Positions 35,551 to 44,277 are shown, counted from the stretch's first letter. The stretch: 64,000 nucleotides of DNA from Tropicimonas_B omnivorans (GCF_031846565.1 NZ_JAVRHL010000001.1:620001-684000), one strand, 5' to 3'. Notes: generated by a model not told the origin, from the letters alone. A program made the numbers and translations.

Positions 35551-36626
35551 GCGACAAGGATGGAGCGGAAAAGAGTTTCCAGCCAACGCAGAAGAAGCTC
35601 GACGATGCGCGACGAAAAGGGGAAATCCCGGCTTCGGCCGATCTCAACACGGCGATGGCCTACGGGGGACTGCTGATCGGAGCGGCGATGTTTGGCGGGG
35701 CGGCATTCGCCTCGATCGGTGCCATCGGAGCCGGCTTCATCGGCGCGGCGGATCGCTGGGCGCCCCTTTTCCTCGACGGCCGCGGCACGGCGGCCATGGG
35801 TGGCACGTTGGGCGCATCGGCGCTCGCCATCGCGCCCATCTTCGCGCTCCCCGCCGGCGCCGTGGCCGTCTTCCTGCTCGCTCGGCGAGGTGTCGTCTTC
35901 GCGCCGGAAAAGCTGCAGCCCAAGCTGTCGCGCATTTCGCCGCCTTCTACGATGAAGCAGAAGTTCGGCCCGTCCGGACTCTTCGAATTCGCCAAGAGCC
36001 TCGTGAAGCTGATCGTCGTGAGTGCGATCCTCGCCTCGTTTCTTTCTTTGCGAAGCGAGGAGATCATCGGCAGCGCCGCCCTCCCGGCGAAGGGCGCGAT
36101 CGCCCTGCTTCTTCGGACCGGTCTCGAGTTCCTGGCGGTGATCGCCGCGCTGCAACTTGTGATCGGCGGCATCGATTTCGCGTGGCAGCTCTTCGATCAC
36201 AGGCGCAAGAACATGATGTCGCTGGAAGATATCAAGGACGAGACGAAGGAGAGCGATGGCGATCCGCACTTGAAACAGGAGCGCCGTCAGCGGGCTCAGG
36301 CGATCGCTTCGAACCGCATGATGGCGGACGTGCCCGATTCATCCGTCGTCGTCGTGAACCCCACGCATTACGCGGTCGCGCTGAAATGGGATCGCTCGCA
36401 GCCCGGCGCACCGGTTTGCGTGGCAAAGGGCGTCGATGAGATCGCGGCGCAGATCCGGCGAACGGCGAGCGAAGCAGGGGTGCCGATCCACGGCGATCCG
36501 CCGACCGCGCGAGCTCTCCACGCAACGGTCGAGATCGGCGCCGAGATTCCCGCCGACCTCTACGAACCGGTCGCTGCCGCGATCCGGTTTGCCGAGCGGG
36601 TGCGCGAGAAGGCGCGCGGGCTGTGA
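35547..36626 (+). CDS. flhB: Flagellar export switch protein FlhB
   Basis: FlhB switches export specificity from hook to filament substrates. The 359-residue protein starts with the typical EKSFQPTQKKLDDARRKGEIP, has four membrane helices, and a C-terminal cytoplasmic domain with the self-cleaving NPTH site at N271-H274 inside VVVNPTHYAVALKWD. The partner ruler protein FliK is encoded at 46906-48279. It overlaps fliR and the next small gene by 4 bases. Confidence 0.97.
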   Translation: MSDKDGAEKSFQPTQKKLDDARRKGEIPASADLNTAMAYGGLLIGAAMFGGAAFASIGAIGAGFIGAADRWAPLFLDGRGTAAMGGTLGASALAIAPIFALPAGAVAVFLLARRGVVFAPEKLQPKLSRISPPSTMKQKFGPSGLFEFAKSLVKLIVVSAILASFLSLRSEEIIGSAALPAKGAIALLLRTGLEFLAVIAALQLVIGGIDFAWQLFDHRRKNMMSLEDIKDETKESDGDPHLKQERRQRAQAIASNRMMADVPDSSVVVVNPTHYAVALKWDRSQPGAPVCVAKGVDEIAAQIRRTASEAGVPIHGDPPTARALHATVEIGAEIPADLYEPVAAAIRFAERVREKARGL

Positions 36627-37000
36627 CCGGGAAACGCCGCGTCGCGGACGATCCACGTTTGCCGCGCCTGCTCGATGCGGCAGAGGCGGCGTGGCGGGGA
36701 CGGCAGAGAAAGCTTGCCCGAGCGATGGCGGCGGAACGGGAGGCGGCGGAGGCGGTCGCGGACCTGGATGCGCGGAAGGCGGAATGCCTTGCCATGATGT
36801 CCGGGGCAGGCTCCGCGTCCCCCGCCCAGTTCATGGCGGCATGCCGTTGGATGCAGTGGGCGGAGGCGGAGCGTGGGGAGCGTAACGCGGTCCTGGCCCG
36901 CGCGCGGGCGGCAGCGATGGCCGAGCGGGACGCGGCACGTCCGGTCTTCGGCCGCGTCGCGGTGCTGTCGAAACTGAGCGGCAAGAAGCCCGGCGGTTAA
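36623..37000 (+). CDS. Small coiled-coil protein, FliJ candidate
   Basis: This 125-residue, Ala/Arg/Glu-rich protein is predicted almost wholly helical, with no signal or membrane segment, and follows flhB with a 4-base overlap (GTG start). Size, heptad-like composition and the absence of any other fliJ in the island suggest a FliJ-like export stalk, but no specific FliJ motif is visible. It could equally be another small export chaperone. Confidence 0.45.
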   Translation: MTGKRRVADDPRLPRLLDAAEAAWRGRQRKLARAMAAEREAAEAVADLDARKAECLAMMSGAGSASPAQFMAACRWMQWAEAERGERNAVLARARAAAMAERDAARPVFGRVAVLSKLSGKKPGG

Positions 37001-37007
37001 GCCACCG

Positions 37008-37029
37008 AGCTCCACGTCCGGGCGGAGCT
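37008..37029. terminator. Weak hairpin at a convergent junction
   Basis: AGCTCC and GGAGCT pair as a 6-bp stem with a 10-nt loop in the 30-bp gap between the FliJ candidate and the second fliL-like gene. Weak. Confidence 0.3.
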
Positions 37030-37030
37030 T

Positions 37031-37525
37031 TCAGGAATCCTGCCGCGCGATATCCGTGATCAGAACGTCCACCACCTTCGGCCCGACGACGCCATGGGAA
37101 ACGCTGAGCAGATCGCGCCTCAGCCCGTTCATGACCGCGGCGTCGGTGAATGTCCCGCTGAAGCCCCCGGCATTGGCATGGTCGAAGAGCACGCGCAGAA
37201 AGCCGTCCCGCAGTTTCGGCTCGCGCGCATAGACCTCCTCCTGAAGTGCCGGCTCGGTCTCCAGGCTGATCGACATCACGATCATCGAGATGACTCGCTC
37301 GCGGGACATGACCGGAACGATGAACTGATTGTTGAACTTGACGAACTCGGTGTCGTTCGACGGTTGCGGGATCGGGGCCGCGGCGGGGCTGGCGTCCCCG
37401 TCGAGCGGAGCGCAGGTCTCCGCCAGGTCCTCCCCCTCGCCGTCGGGCTTCAGCGCAAGTCCCGCCGCGATACCGCCACCGCCGCCTGCGAGCGCTAGGA
37501 TGAGGGGAAGGAGAAGTTTCTTCAC
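37031..37525 (-). CDS. Second FliL-like protein
   Basis: The 164-residue protein has a membrane or signal-anchor helix at residues 3-23, an acidic linker, then a domain with FVKFNNQFIVPVM, MIVMSISLETE and a C-terminal VVDVLITDIARQ. This is the FliL pattern (beta strands, then a final helix VxDVLIT..). It differs strongly from the FliL at 27761-28240. It is last in the flgB-to-flgH operon, 13 bp after flgH. GTG at 37525 follows a GA-rich site. It may help the stator or the L-ring; the role is unknown. Confidence 0.75.
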   Translation of the reverse strand: MKKLLLPLILALAGGGGGIAAGLALKPDGEGEDLAETCAPLDGDASPAAAPIPQPSNDTEFVKFNNQFIVPVMSRERVISMIVMSISLETEPALQEEVYAREPKLRDGFLRVLFDHANAGGFSGTFTDAAVMNGLRRDLLSVSHGVVGPKVVDVLITDIARQDS

Positions 37526-37538
37526 GGGTCTGGCTCCG

Positions 37539-38264
37539 TCAGAAAGGCAGGATGATATCGGCGATTTGCTGACCGATCCGCGGCTGCTGCACGTCGGTAA
37601 TCTGTCCGCGGCCGCCGTAGGAAATGCGTGCTGACGCGATCTTGTCGTAGGTGATCTCGTTCTGCCGGGAGATATCCTCGGGCCGGACATAGCCGGACAC
37701 GATCAGTTCGCGGATCTCGAAGTTGACCCGCACCTCCTGGCTTCCTTGGACGCGAAGAGCGCCGTTCGGCAGAACCTCCGTCACGGTCGCGGCGACGCGG
37801 AGGGTCAGCTTTTCGTTCCGGCGGACCGATCCGTCCCCGGCGGAAGAGCTGGAACTCGACGCATCGACCGCGTCCGCGAGGCTGGCGCCAAGAGGAAGAC
37901 GCGGATCAACCCGCTGGGGGATGCCGACGAGCGATGGAATCGCCAGATCCTCACGGCCACTGCGGCTGCGCTCGGTCGAGTTCGAGATCTCGGCTTTCTC
38001 GTCGATCTCCACCACGACGGTCAGGATGTCCCCCTGGGCGCCTGCGCGCCGATCCCCCAGGAGCGATTGGCGATCCCGGCTCCATAGCGATGCCCGGTCC
38101 ACCGGGCCCTCCGGCTCGAGCGGTGTGGCGAGGGGCGCGGCAACCATGGCGTGGTGCTCGTAATTCCCTGAGTTCGATGTGAAATCCGGGGCGCGGCCGA
38201 TATGGCCCACACGGTTGCAGCCTGCTGCGGCCAGGCAGAGAAGAATGACGGCGAATGCGCGCAT
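37539..38264 (-). CDS. flgH: Flagellar L-ring lipoprotein FlgH
   Basis: FlgH forms the outer-membrane L-ring. The 241-residue precursor has a lipobox LAAAGC with C16, followed by SLWSRDRQSLLGDRRA, GDILTVVVEIDEKAEISN, VLPNGALRVQGSQEV and the terminal YGGRGQI..VQQPRIGQQIADIILPF region of the family. GGAG lies 8 nt before the ATG, which shares one base with the flgA stop. Confidence 0.96.
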   Translation of the reverse strand: MRAFAVILLCLAAAGCNRVGHIGRAPDFTSNSGNYEHHAMVAAPLATPLEPEGPVDRASLWSRDRQSLLGDRRAGAQGDILTVVVEIDEKAEISNSTERSRSGREDLAIPSLVGIPQRVDPRLPLGASLADAVDASSSSSSAGDGSVRRNEKLTLRVAATVTEVLPNGALRVQGSQEVRVNFEIRELIVSGYVRPEDISRQNEITYDKIASARISYGGRGQITDVQQPRIGQQIADIILPF

Positions 38265-38728
38265 CAAGGGGACTCCAGTGCAAGTTCGAGGTCCGAGTTC
38301 GGGCTCAGTACGACGCGCCCCGATCCATCTACGCGGCCGGTGACCGTGGTTCGGGAGCTGAGATTCATGGCGCGAATGCGGTCACCTTCGGCGCCCCGGT
38401 CGAGCGCGCGCCCTTCGGTGGCAATCGCGACACCGCCGGCACGATAGATAAGCGTAATTAGGGCGTTGCGCTCAACGAGGGCAGGGGGCGCGAGGTCCCC
38501 GGGGCGAATCGCGCGATCCGGATAGAGCGTGACCACAGCTTCGAGGCCGATCGCTTCTGCCGGGTGTTCCAGTGCGCCCGTGGTCTCGCCGGGGAGGATC
38601 TCGACATCCCCCGGGGCGATGATCGTCTTGGCTCGGATGACACGTGTCGCAACGAGTGTCTCGGCCGATGCCGGCAGGCAGACCAGAAGAGCCGCAAGCG
38701 GCGCGAGATATGTCGCGAGGGCCTTCAT
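38264..38728 (-). CDS. flgA: P-ring assembly chaperone FlgA
   Basis: This 154-residue secreted protein has a signal peptide (to about ASAET), then an SAF-like domain with RVIRAKTIIAPGDVEI, a ..RAIRPGDLAPPALVERN block and a C-terminal GRVDGSGRVVLSP hairpin. FlgA guides FlgI assembly in the periplasm. It overlaps flgG by 4 bases and flgH by one. Confidence 0.92.
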   Translation of the reverse strand: MKALATYLAPLAALLVCLPASAETLVATRVIRAKTIIAPGDVEILPGETTGALEHPAEAIGLEAVVTLYPDRAIRPGDLAPPALVERNALITLIYRAGGVAIATEGRALDRGAEGDRIRAMNLSSRTTVTGRVDGSGRVVLSPNSDLELALESP

Positions 38729-39510
38729 CGGATTTGCGTTGTCGCGCCGAGCATCTGGTCGGCGGCGGAGATGACCTTGGCGTTCAGCTCGTATCCGCGC
38801 TGGGCCTGGATCAGTTCCGTGATCTCGCGAACCGCATCGACGGTGCTGTCCTCGAGGTAGCCCTGGCGCAGGGTGCCCAGGCCATCGACACCGGGGGTGG
38901 ACACCAATGCGGGGCCGGATGCTTCCGTTTCGAGAAACAGGTTCGAGCCCATCGCCTCGAGGCCCTTGTCGTTGGAGAAGTTGGCGAGCGTGATCTGGCC
39001 CAGGAGCTCCGGCTCGACGCGATCCGCGAAGTAGGCGTAGATCTCGCCTTCGCCGTTAATGGACAGGCTCCGCGCATCGTCGGGAATGGTCAGACCGGGA
39101 ATGATGGGATAGCCGTCCGCCGTCACGATGAGCCCGTCCGGCGATCGTTTCAATGCGCCGTCTCGGGTGTATCCGGACGCTCCGCTCGGCAGTTCAACTT
39201 CGAGATATCCACGCCCCTCGATGGCGATGTCGAGATCGCCGCCGGTCGCGCTGAGCGCCCCTTGGGCCACGTTGACCGTCACCGCCGAGGGGCGGACGCC
39301 GAGCCCGATCTGGACGCCTGCTGGCAGCACTGTCCCGTCCGATGAATTGATCGTGCCGGGGCGGGTCAGCTGACGGTAGTGCAGGTCCGCGAATTCGGCG
39401 CGACGGGCGTTGTAGCCCGTGGTGCTCATGTTCGCGAGGTTGTTCGAGATGACGTCGACCCGCATTTGCTGGGCCGTCATGCCCGTCGCAGCAATCTTGA
39501 GTGATTCCAT
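38725..39510 (-). CDS. flgG: Distal rod protein FlgG
   Basis: FlgG builds the distal rod. The 261-residue protein starts MESLKIAATGMTAQQMRVD followed by ISNNLANMSTTGYNARR and ends with EITELIQAQRGYELNAKVI and ADQMLGATTQ, which are the classic FlgG ends. The length is standard. It lies 14 bp downstream of flgF in the rod operon. Confidence 0.97.
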   Translation of the reverse strand: MESLKIAATGMTAQQMRVDVISNNLANMSTTGYNARRAEFADLHYRQLTRPGTINSSDGTVLPAGVQIGLGVRPSAVTVNVAQGALSATGGDLDIAIEGRGYLEVELPSGASGYTRDGALKRSPDGLIVTADGYPIIPGLTIPDDARSLSINGEGEIYAYFADRVEPELLGQITLANFSNDKGLEAMGSNLFLETEASGPALVSTPGVDGLGTLRQGYLEDSTVDAVREITELIQAQRGYELNAKVISAADQMLGATTQIR

Positions 39511-39524
39511 GGAGATATATCCTC

Positions 39525-40229
39525 TCAGCCGAGCGTTTCGATGACGCTGGAAACGCGCTTGCTCTCACGGTCGAGGAAGCCCTGACCGAGCTCGTAGGCC
39601 CGCTGCACCTCGATCATCCGCGCCAGTTCCAGCACCTGATTGACATTGGCCCCCTCGACGAAGCCCTGCAGGATCGTGGCGCTCTCGGCGGGGTCGGTTC
39701 CGCCCTCGGCGCGGAAGAGCGTATCGCCCGTGCGCTCGAGCTCGGTGGGGTCGCGTGGCACAACGAGACCGATCTGCGAGATGGGTCGGCCGTCCGCGCT
39801 TACCGTGCCGTCCGCCGCGACTGCGACTCCCCGAGCGTCGGGCGGGACGAAGATCGGGGCGCCCCCCGCGTCGAGCACGAGATGACCGTCGGGAGTGACG
39901 AGGTCTCCGTTGCCGCTGGGCTGAAAGGCTCCGGCCCGCGTGAGGCGGGGGCCGTCCGGAGTTTCGACGGTGAAGAAGCCCTCCCCCTCGATCGCCAGGT
40001 CGAGCGTTCCGCCCGTGCGGTTGAGCGGCCCTTGCGACAGATCCACGTTCCGCCCCCGCGCCGCGCCCATGCTTGTCGACGGCCCCTCGCCGGCGGAGGA
40101 CACCCATTCTGAGAAGATGACCCCCTCGCGGCGGAAGCCGGTCGTCGAGAGGTTCGCCATGTTGTTGGCGATGGTTCGCATCTCGGCCATGAGACCACTC
40201 TGCCGGGTCAGGGAAATATAGGACGACAT
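39525..40229 (-). CDS. flgF: Proximal rod protein FlgF
   Basis: A 234-residue rod protein. It starts with YISLTRQSGLMAEMRTIANNMANLSTTGFRR, the FlgF-type version of the rod/hook N-terminus with the IANNMAN motif, has a central DLAIEGEGFF block and ends with ELARMIEVQRAYELGQGFLD. It follows fliQ by 1 bp. Confidence 0.94.
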   Translation of the reverse strand: MSSYISLTRQSGLMAEMRTIANNMANLSTTGFRREGVIFSEWVSSAGEGPSTSMGAARGRNVDLSQGPLNRTGGTLDLAIEGEGFFTVETPDGPRLTRAGAFQPSGNGDLVTPDGHLVLDAGGAPIFVPPDARGVAVAADGTVSADGRPISQIGLVVPRDPTELERTGDTLFRAEGGTDPAESATILQGFVEGANVNQVLELARMIEVQRAYELGQGFLDRESKRVSSVIETLG

Positions 40230-40230
40230 G

Positions 40231-40497
40231 TCAGATCCCCGCGATCAGCGGCACGAGCCGCGCGGTGAAGAAGTTTGTCAGCGCACCGGTCATGAACCCC
40301 ATCGAGATCCAGAAGGTGCAGACGATGGCGAGGAGCTTCGGTACGAAGGTAAGCGTCATTTCCTGCACCGAGGTCAGGGCCTGAAACAGGCCGACGAGGA
40401 GGCCCGCCGCCAACGCAACCGCGAGGATCGGCATGGAAGTCACGACCGCCAGTCGCAGACCCTCGCGCAGTACGTCGAAGAAAACGGCCTCGCTCAT
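40231..40497 (-). CDS. fliQ: Flagellar export gate protein FliQ
   Basis: An 88-residue protein with two membrane helices, including AVALAAGLLVGLFQALTSVQEMTLTFVPK (key residues GLFQA..S.QE.TL.F.PK), which is the FliQ hallmark. It is separated from fliP and fliR but embedded in the rod operon, as often in alphaproteobacteria. Confidence 0.95.
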   Translation of the reverse strand: MSEAVFFDVLREGLRLAVVTSMPILAVALAAGLLVGLFQALTSVQEMTLTFVPKLLAIVCTFWISMGFMTGALTNFFTARLVPLIAGI

Positions 40498-40501
40498 GGG
40501 G

Positions 40502-40789
40502 TCAGACCGGCATCCGCAGGATTTCCTGATAGGCCTCGACGACCTTGTCGCGGATGGTTGCCGCGGTTTCGACGGCCAGCTCGGTCTGCGCCAAGGCGGA
40601 GACGAGGGAGTGGGGGTCGGCTTCGCCGAGCATCGCCGCCTTCGCCGTCGCCTCGCCCTTCGCGACCGTGGCGGTCATGTTCCGCATTGCATCACCGAAA
40701 ACCGCGCCGGGGCCGCTATCGGGGTCGGGTGCGGTGACGGGGCGTGCATCTGCATAGCCCCTGAGGGCGCCGAGAGCTGCGATCTCCAT
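40502..40789 (-). CDS. fliE: Flagellar hook-basal body protein FliE
   Basis: FliE links the MS ring to the rod and is an early export substrate. The 95-residue protein has FGDAMRNM, a helix with a DPHSLVSALAQTELAVETAATIRDKVVEAYQEILRMPV ending whose key blocks are LVSALAQTELAVETA and VVEAYQEILRMPV. The length and the last helix are typical. Confidence 0.94.
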   Translation of the reverse strand: MEIAALGALRGYADARPVTAPDPDSGPGAVFGDAMRNMTATVAKGEATAKAAMLGEADPHSLVSALAQTELAVETAATIRDKVVEAYQEILRMPV

Positions 40790-40801
40790 TCTGGATCTCC
40801 T

Positions 40802-41191
40802 TTAGCGTTTGATCAGATCGAGCAGGCCGGCCATCATCTGCCGGGCTTGATCGAATGCCTTGAGGTTGGCCTCGTAGCTGCGTTGGGCTTGACGGGCGTC
40901 CGCGATCTCGATCATCAGATCGACGTTCGATCCCTCGTAGGTCCCGCTGGCATCGGCGAGGGGGTGGGAGGGATCGTGAATTCGCTCGCGATCCGCCTGG
41001 CTCAGCCGAACGGGGCCCGTCCGGACGGCGCGCGTCTCGGTGCCGGTTTCCTCCAGGGTGAACGCGACGGTCTTTCGCCGGTAACCGGGCGTGTCCACGT
41101 TGGAGATGTTCTCCGAGACATGCTTGATCCGGGCGGCCTGAGCTTTGAGGCCGCTCGCCGAGAGCGACATGGTGCGTGCAAGATCGTTCAT
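40802..41191 (-). CDS. flgC: Proximal rod protein FlgC
   Basis: A 129-residue protein beginning with MSLSASGLKAQAARIKHVSENISN and VDTPGYRRK, containing YEGSNVDLMIEIADARQAQRSYEANLKAFDQARQM near the end (key blocks GSNVDL and RSYEANL), as in FlgC. It sits 3 bp downstream of flgB and 12 bp before fliE. Confidence 0.95.
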   Translation of the reverse strand: MNDLARTMSLSASGLKAQAARIKHVSENISNVDTPGYRRKTVAFTLEETGTETRAVRTGPVRLSQADRERIHDPSHPLADASGTYEGSNVDLMIEIADARQAQRSYEANLKAFDQARQMMAGLLDLIKR

Positions 41192-41194
41192 CCC

Positions 41195-41572
41195 TTACCG
41201 CCCCAGGCCGTGCCGGATGACGTTGAGCGCGTTGCGGTAGATCGCGAGCGCCATTTCGTGCTGTTGCCGGGTCTCCGACGACTTCACCATCTCGGTCTCG
41301 ACGGAAATGGTGTTGCCGTTCGGGTCCGCGCCTGACTTCTGGGCGATGACGTCCGGGGAGCGGCTCCAGCCGGTCACCAGATGCCCGGCCCGCGTTCTTG
41401 ACGGGCCTGACCGGGACGTCGCGTCCCAGACTTCGCTGAAGGGCGCGATATCGCGGGCGACCTCGCCGGGCATATCCACGCGCGCAATGTTGCCGGCGAT
41501 AAGCGCCTGGCGACGCCCGGCATGGGCCGCCATGCCATGGGCCATTTTGAAGACGTTCAAGGTGTCGAACAT
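41195..41572 (-). CDS. flgB: Proximal rod protein FlgB
   Basis: A 125-residue protein with KMAHGMAAHAGRRQALIAGNIARVDMPG at the N-terminus (key motif AGNIARVDMPG), a variable loop, and a C-terminal NTISVETEMVKSSETRQQHEMALAIYRN. It is the first gene of the flgB-flgC-fliE-fliQ-flgF-flgG-flgA-flgH-fliL2 operon and divergent from fliI. Confidence 0.94.
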   Translation of the reverse strand: MFDTLNVFKMAHGMAAHAGRRQALIAGNIARVDMPGEVARDIAPFSEVWDATSRSGPSRTRAGHLVTGWSRSPDVIAQKSGADPNGNTISVETEMVKSSETRQQHEMALAIYRNALNVIRHGLGR

Positions 41573-41653
41573 CGGGGTTCTCCCGTTTGCTTCAACACTC
41601 TTTTAAGCCTGATTCCTTTAAAAACCGTTTGCAACAAAACGGGGAGGCTCAGA
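41573..41653. promoter_or_regulatory. flgB-fliI divergent promoter region
   Basis: This 81-bp gap is AT-rich compared with its surroundings. It holds TTTTAA...TTTAAAA arms (41601-41623) with an 11-bp gap between TTAA cores, so not the CtrA spacing, and the 8-mer CCGTTTGC twice (41583-41590, 41625-41632), 42 bp apart. Confidence 0.4.
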
Positions 41654-42982
41654 ATGGCCGAAACTTCCATAGAAAACCTGTTCGACGCGGAATTCCGGGA
41701 CCGGAGCGCGTTTCGGCCGGCGGGAAGAATTCTGTCGGCGGGACGGGGTCTGTTCGAGGTCGGAGGTCTCGCAAGAGATGCGGCGCTCGGCGATCACGTT
41801 CGGTTCGAAGGAGTGGCTGGGCGGATACGGGGGGAGATCGTCGGCCTGTGCGATAGTGCGGTCAGTGTCTTCCCCGACGGAGATGGCGCGGGACTGAGGG
41901 TCGGAGATCCCGCGGTTCTCATGGGCCCTCCCACGCTCGCGCCGGATCAGGGATGGCTTGGCCGGATCGTCGATCCTCACGGCAAGCCGCTTGACGGGCG
42001 CCCGCTCGGCCGGTCCTCAAATCCGCGCGCGCTTTTTTCAGCGCCGCCGCCGGCCTCCGCCCGCAAACCGTTCGGGCCACGGCTCGATACGGGTCTTGCG
42101 GTGTTCGACACGCTCCTGCCGGTTGTTCGAGGGCAAAGGATCGGGCTTTTCGCGGGGTCGGGCGTCGGGAAATCGTCCCTTCTCGGAATGCTTGCCCGGG
42201 GACTCGAAGCCGATGTCGTGGTGATCGCGCTCGTCGGGGAGCGGGGGCGGGAGCTCGGCTCCTTCGTTCGCGACGTCCTCGGACCCGAGGGCCTTGCTCG
42301 GTCCGTTGTCGTGGTGTCGACGTCGGATCAGCCTCCGTTGTCCCGGCGGCTGGCCTTGCCGGCGGCTTTGACGGTGGCCGAACATTTCCGCGATGAGGGG
42401 CAGCATGTTCTTCTCCTGGCGGATTCGATCACCCGGTTTGCCGAAGCGCATCGAGAGGTTGCACTGGCGTCGGGCGAACCGGCGTCGATGCGGGGCTTCC
42501 CGCCGTCCATGTCACATGCGGCGATGTCCCTAGCCGAGCGGACGGGGCCGGGTGCGTTTGGATGCGACGGAGACATCACGGCCGTGTTCTCCACGCTGGT
42601 CGCCGGCTCGGACATGGATGAGCCAGTGGCAGATACGATACGGGGCGTACTCGACGGGCACGTGGTTCTCGATCGCGAGATTGCCGAGCGCGGCCGCTAT
42701 CCGGCAATCGACGTCTTGCGGTCGGTCTCCCGGAGCTTGCCTACGGCAGCGACGCCGCGGGAAAACGCGATTATTGCGACCGCCCGACAAAGGCTGGGCG
42801 CCTATGCGCGCGCAGAGCTCATGATCCAATCCGGCCTCTACGAGCCGGGCTCGGATGCAGCCACGGATGCTGCGATCAAGGTATGGGCGTCGCTCGATCA
42901 ATTCGTGTCCGAACCCTCGGACTGCGTCGCATCCTCTTTCTTGAAGTTGTCCGCCGCGCTTGCGCCGGGAGGGCTAATGTAA
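41654..42982 (+). CDS. fliI: Flagellar export ATPase FliI
   Basis: FliI powers substrate unloading at the export gate. The 442-residue protein has Walker A AGSGVGKS at residues 167-174, ALVGERGRE, Walker B VLLLADSITRFA with D257, and RGFPPSM. It shares the fold of F1 beta subunits. ATG at 41654 follows GGGGAGG by 6 nt. It is monocistronic, divergent from flgB and convergent with the DUF1217 gene, away from fliH. Confidence 0.96.
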   Translation: MAETSIENLFDAEFRDRSAFRPAGRILSAGRGLFEVGGLARDAALGDHVRFEGVAGRIRGEIVGLCDSAVSVFPDGDGAGLRVGDPAVLMGPPTLAPDQGWLGRIVDPHGKPLDGRPLGRSSNPRALFSAPPPASARKPFGPRLDTGLAVFDTLLPVVRGQRIGLFAGSGVGKSSLLGMLARGLEADVVVIALVGERGRELGSFVRDVLGPEGLARSVVVVSTSDQPPLSRRLALPAALTVAEHFRDEGQHVLLLADSITRFAEAHREVALASGEPASMRGFPPSMSHAAMSLAERTGPGAFGCDGDITAVFSTLVAGSDMDEPVADTIRGVLDGHVVLDREIAERGRYPAIDVLRSVSRSLPTAATPRENAIIATARQRLGAYARAELMIQSGLYEPGSDAATDAAIKVWASLDQFVSEPSDCVASSFLKLSAALAPGGLM

Positions 42983-43057
42983 TGTCGGTCCGAAGGGATT
43001 CCGCTCTCGCAACGGGGCGGATGCCGGGCAGAACAGGCAGGAGGCGGCCTCGTTTTT

Positions 43058-43876
43058 CTATCTCTGCCTGAAACTTGCCTGAAGGGTGGCGGCCTGACTG
43101 ACGAGGGTCAGGGCCGCAGATCCCGTCGTAGCGCCGAATGCCTCGGCGTCCGAGCGAACGAGGAATATGCGGATCAGCTTTTCCATGCGTTCCGGCTCAG
43201 CGAAATCGGCCGCGCTGCTCGCGCCGAAACGTCGTTCAGCGATATCCTTGAACGTGTCGAGCTGTGCGTCGATGTCGAGAGCGCCGAACGAGGACGGGAG
43301 ACCGAACGCCTTTTCGAAGACGGCCCTCAGAGGCTTGTTGCCCATGATCGTGTACCATCCGGTGTTGGCTGATCCACCGGCGTTTGAAAGCTCGCTCAAT
43401 TCCCGCCGCGCGCCGAGTGCAAGGCGGAGGTTCGCGTCCTGCTCGCCCACGTCCTTCTCGAAACTTCGAACCGCGAACTCCTTCAGGATCGAATTCGCAA
43501 AGTCCGGGCGAATGGTCTTTGGCGGCAGACCACTGCCGAAGCCGAACGCGGCGGAGAATTTCCTGTAACGTTTATCGGCAAGACGGTTGGAGAGTGCGTC
43601 CGGCTCGATCGTGCCATCCGACAGGATACGTTCGACGAAGGCACGGTTATTGATATCGTCCTCGAGGCCGAAGGCACCAAGCGCGACGCCGAGCAATCGC
43701 CGGTCCGCGACGAGGTCGGCCGCAGAGGTGATCGATCCGATTTTCTCTGCGAAGTACGCCTTGTCCCGCGACGAACTCGAATGCTCGGCATGTGTCTGCT
43801 GCTGACTTTCGAGCGTTCTCGTCAGAAAACGCCAGCCGCCATACCCGCCACCCACGACAATCGGCTGAAAGCTCAT
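43058..43876 (-). CDS. DUF1217 flagellar-associated protein
   Basis: A 272-residue protein with MSFQPIVVGGGYGGWRFLTRTLE at its start (key GGYGGW), AYFAEKIGSI, DRRLLGVALGAFGLEDDI and KRYRKFSAAFGFG; these blocks match DUF1217, a family encoded in flagellar clusters of Rhodobacterales and rhizobia. There is no signal peptide, so it may be exported by the flagellar apparatus or act in the cytoplasm. It overlaps flbT by 4 bases. The last ~30 residues look like a helix typical of rod/hook-type ends. Confidence 0.8.
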   Translation of the reverse strand: MSFQPIVVGGGYGGWRFLTRTLESQQQTHAEHSSSSRDKAYFAEKIGSITSAADLVADRRLLGVALGAFGLEDDINNRAFVERILSDGTIEPDALSNRLADKRYRKFSAAFGFGSGLPPKTIRPDFANSILKEFAVRSFEKDVGEQDANLRLALGARRELSELSNAGGSANTGWYTIMGNKPLRAVFEKAFGLPSSFGALDIDAQLDTFKDIAERRFGASSAADFAEPERMEKLIRIFLVRSDAEAFGATTGSAALTLVSQAATLQASFRQR

Positions 43877-44277
43877 GCCAGACCGCTCGACATCAGGCGA
43901 TCTTCCTCCGGGATCAAGCGACGCAGAATCTTGAGGGCTTGGTAAAAATTCTTCTCGTGGACGAGATCTCCTGCGATCGAGAGCACCTGCAGCCATTCGC
44001 GTGCAACGAAGACTTGGGATAGCTGATCGATTCCACGCAGGATCTGATGCTGGGCCTCGTCCGGGGCCGCGTCACCGGCGAGGACGAGTTGCGCGATGTA
44101 GCAGACCCGGCGCACCGGAGTCGTCGCTTCCTCCGGGTGGATGGCATCTCTAAGCCGCAAGATGTTTGCGTTCTTGCTGACGATGCTCAGGCGGCTGCGG
44201 CGTTCGCCGTTCTCGATAACGGCTCCATTGATCAGCACGCGCTCGCCGGGCCCCAGTTTGAGGACGAGCCCGCTCAT
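43873..44277 (-). CDS. flbT: Flagellin synthesis repressor FlbT
   Basis: In Caulobacter FlbT binds the flagellin mRNA 5' leader and promotes its decay until the hook is finished. The 134-residue protein starts MSGLVLKLGPGERVLINGAVIENG and has RLRDAIHPEEATTPVRRVCYIAQL in the middle (key blocks LKLGPGERVLING and TPVRRVCYIAQ). It overlaps flaF and DUF1217 genes by 4 bases each. It lies downstream of fliC on the same strand, separated by a strong hairpin. Confidence 0.94.
   Translation of the reverse strand: MSGLVLKLGPGERVLINGAVIENGERRSRLSIVSKNANILRLRDAIHPEEATTPVRRVCYIAQLVLAGDAAPDEAQHQILRGIDQLSQVFVAREWLQVLSIAGDLVHEKNFYQALKILRRLIPEEDRLMSSGLA

Noticed and set aside
41601..41623. TTTTAA...TTTAAAA arms as a CtrA site for flgB/fliI
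   Set aside because: The TTAA cores are 11 bp apart, not 7; kept only as an AT-rich promoter element.
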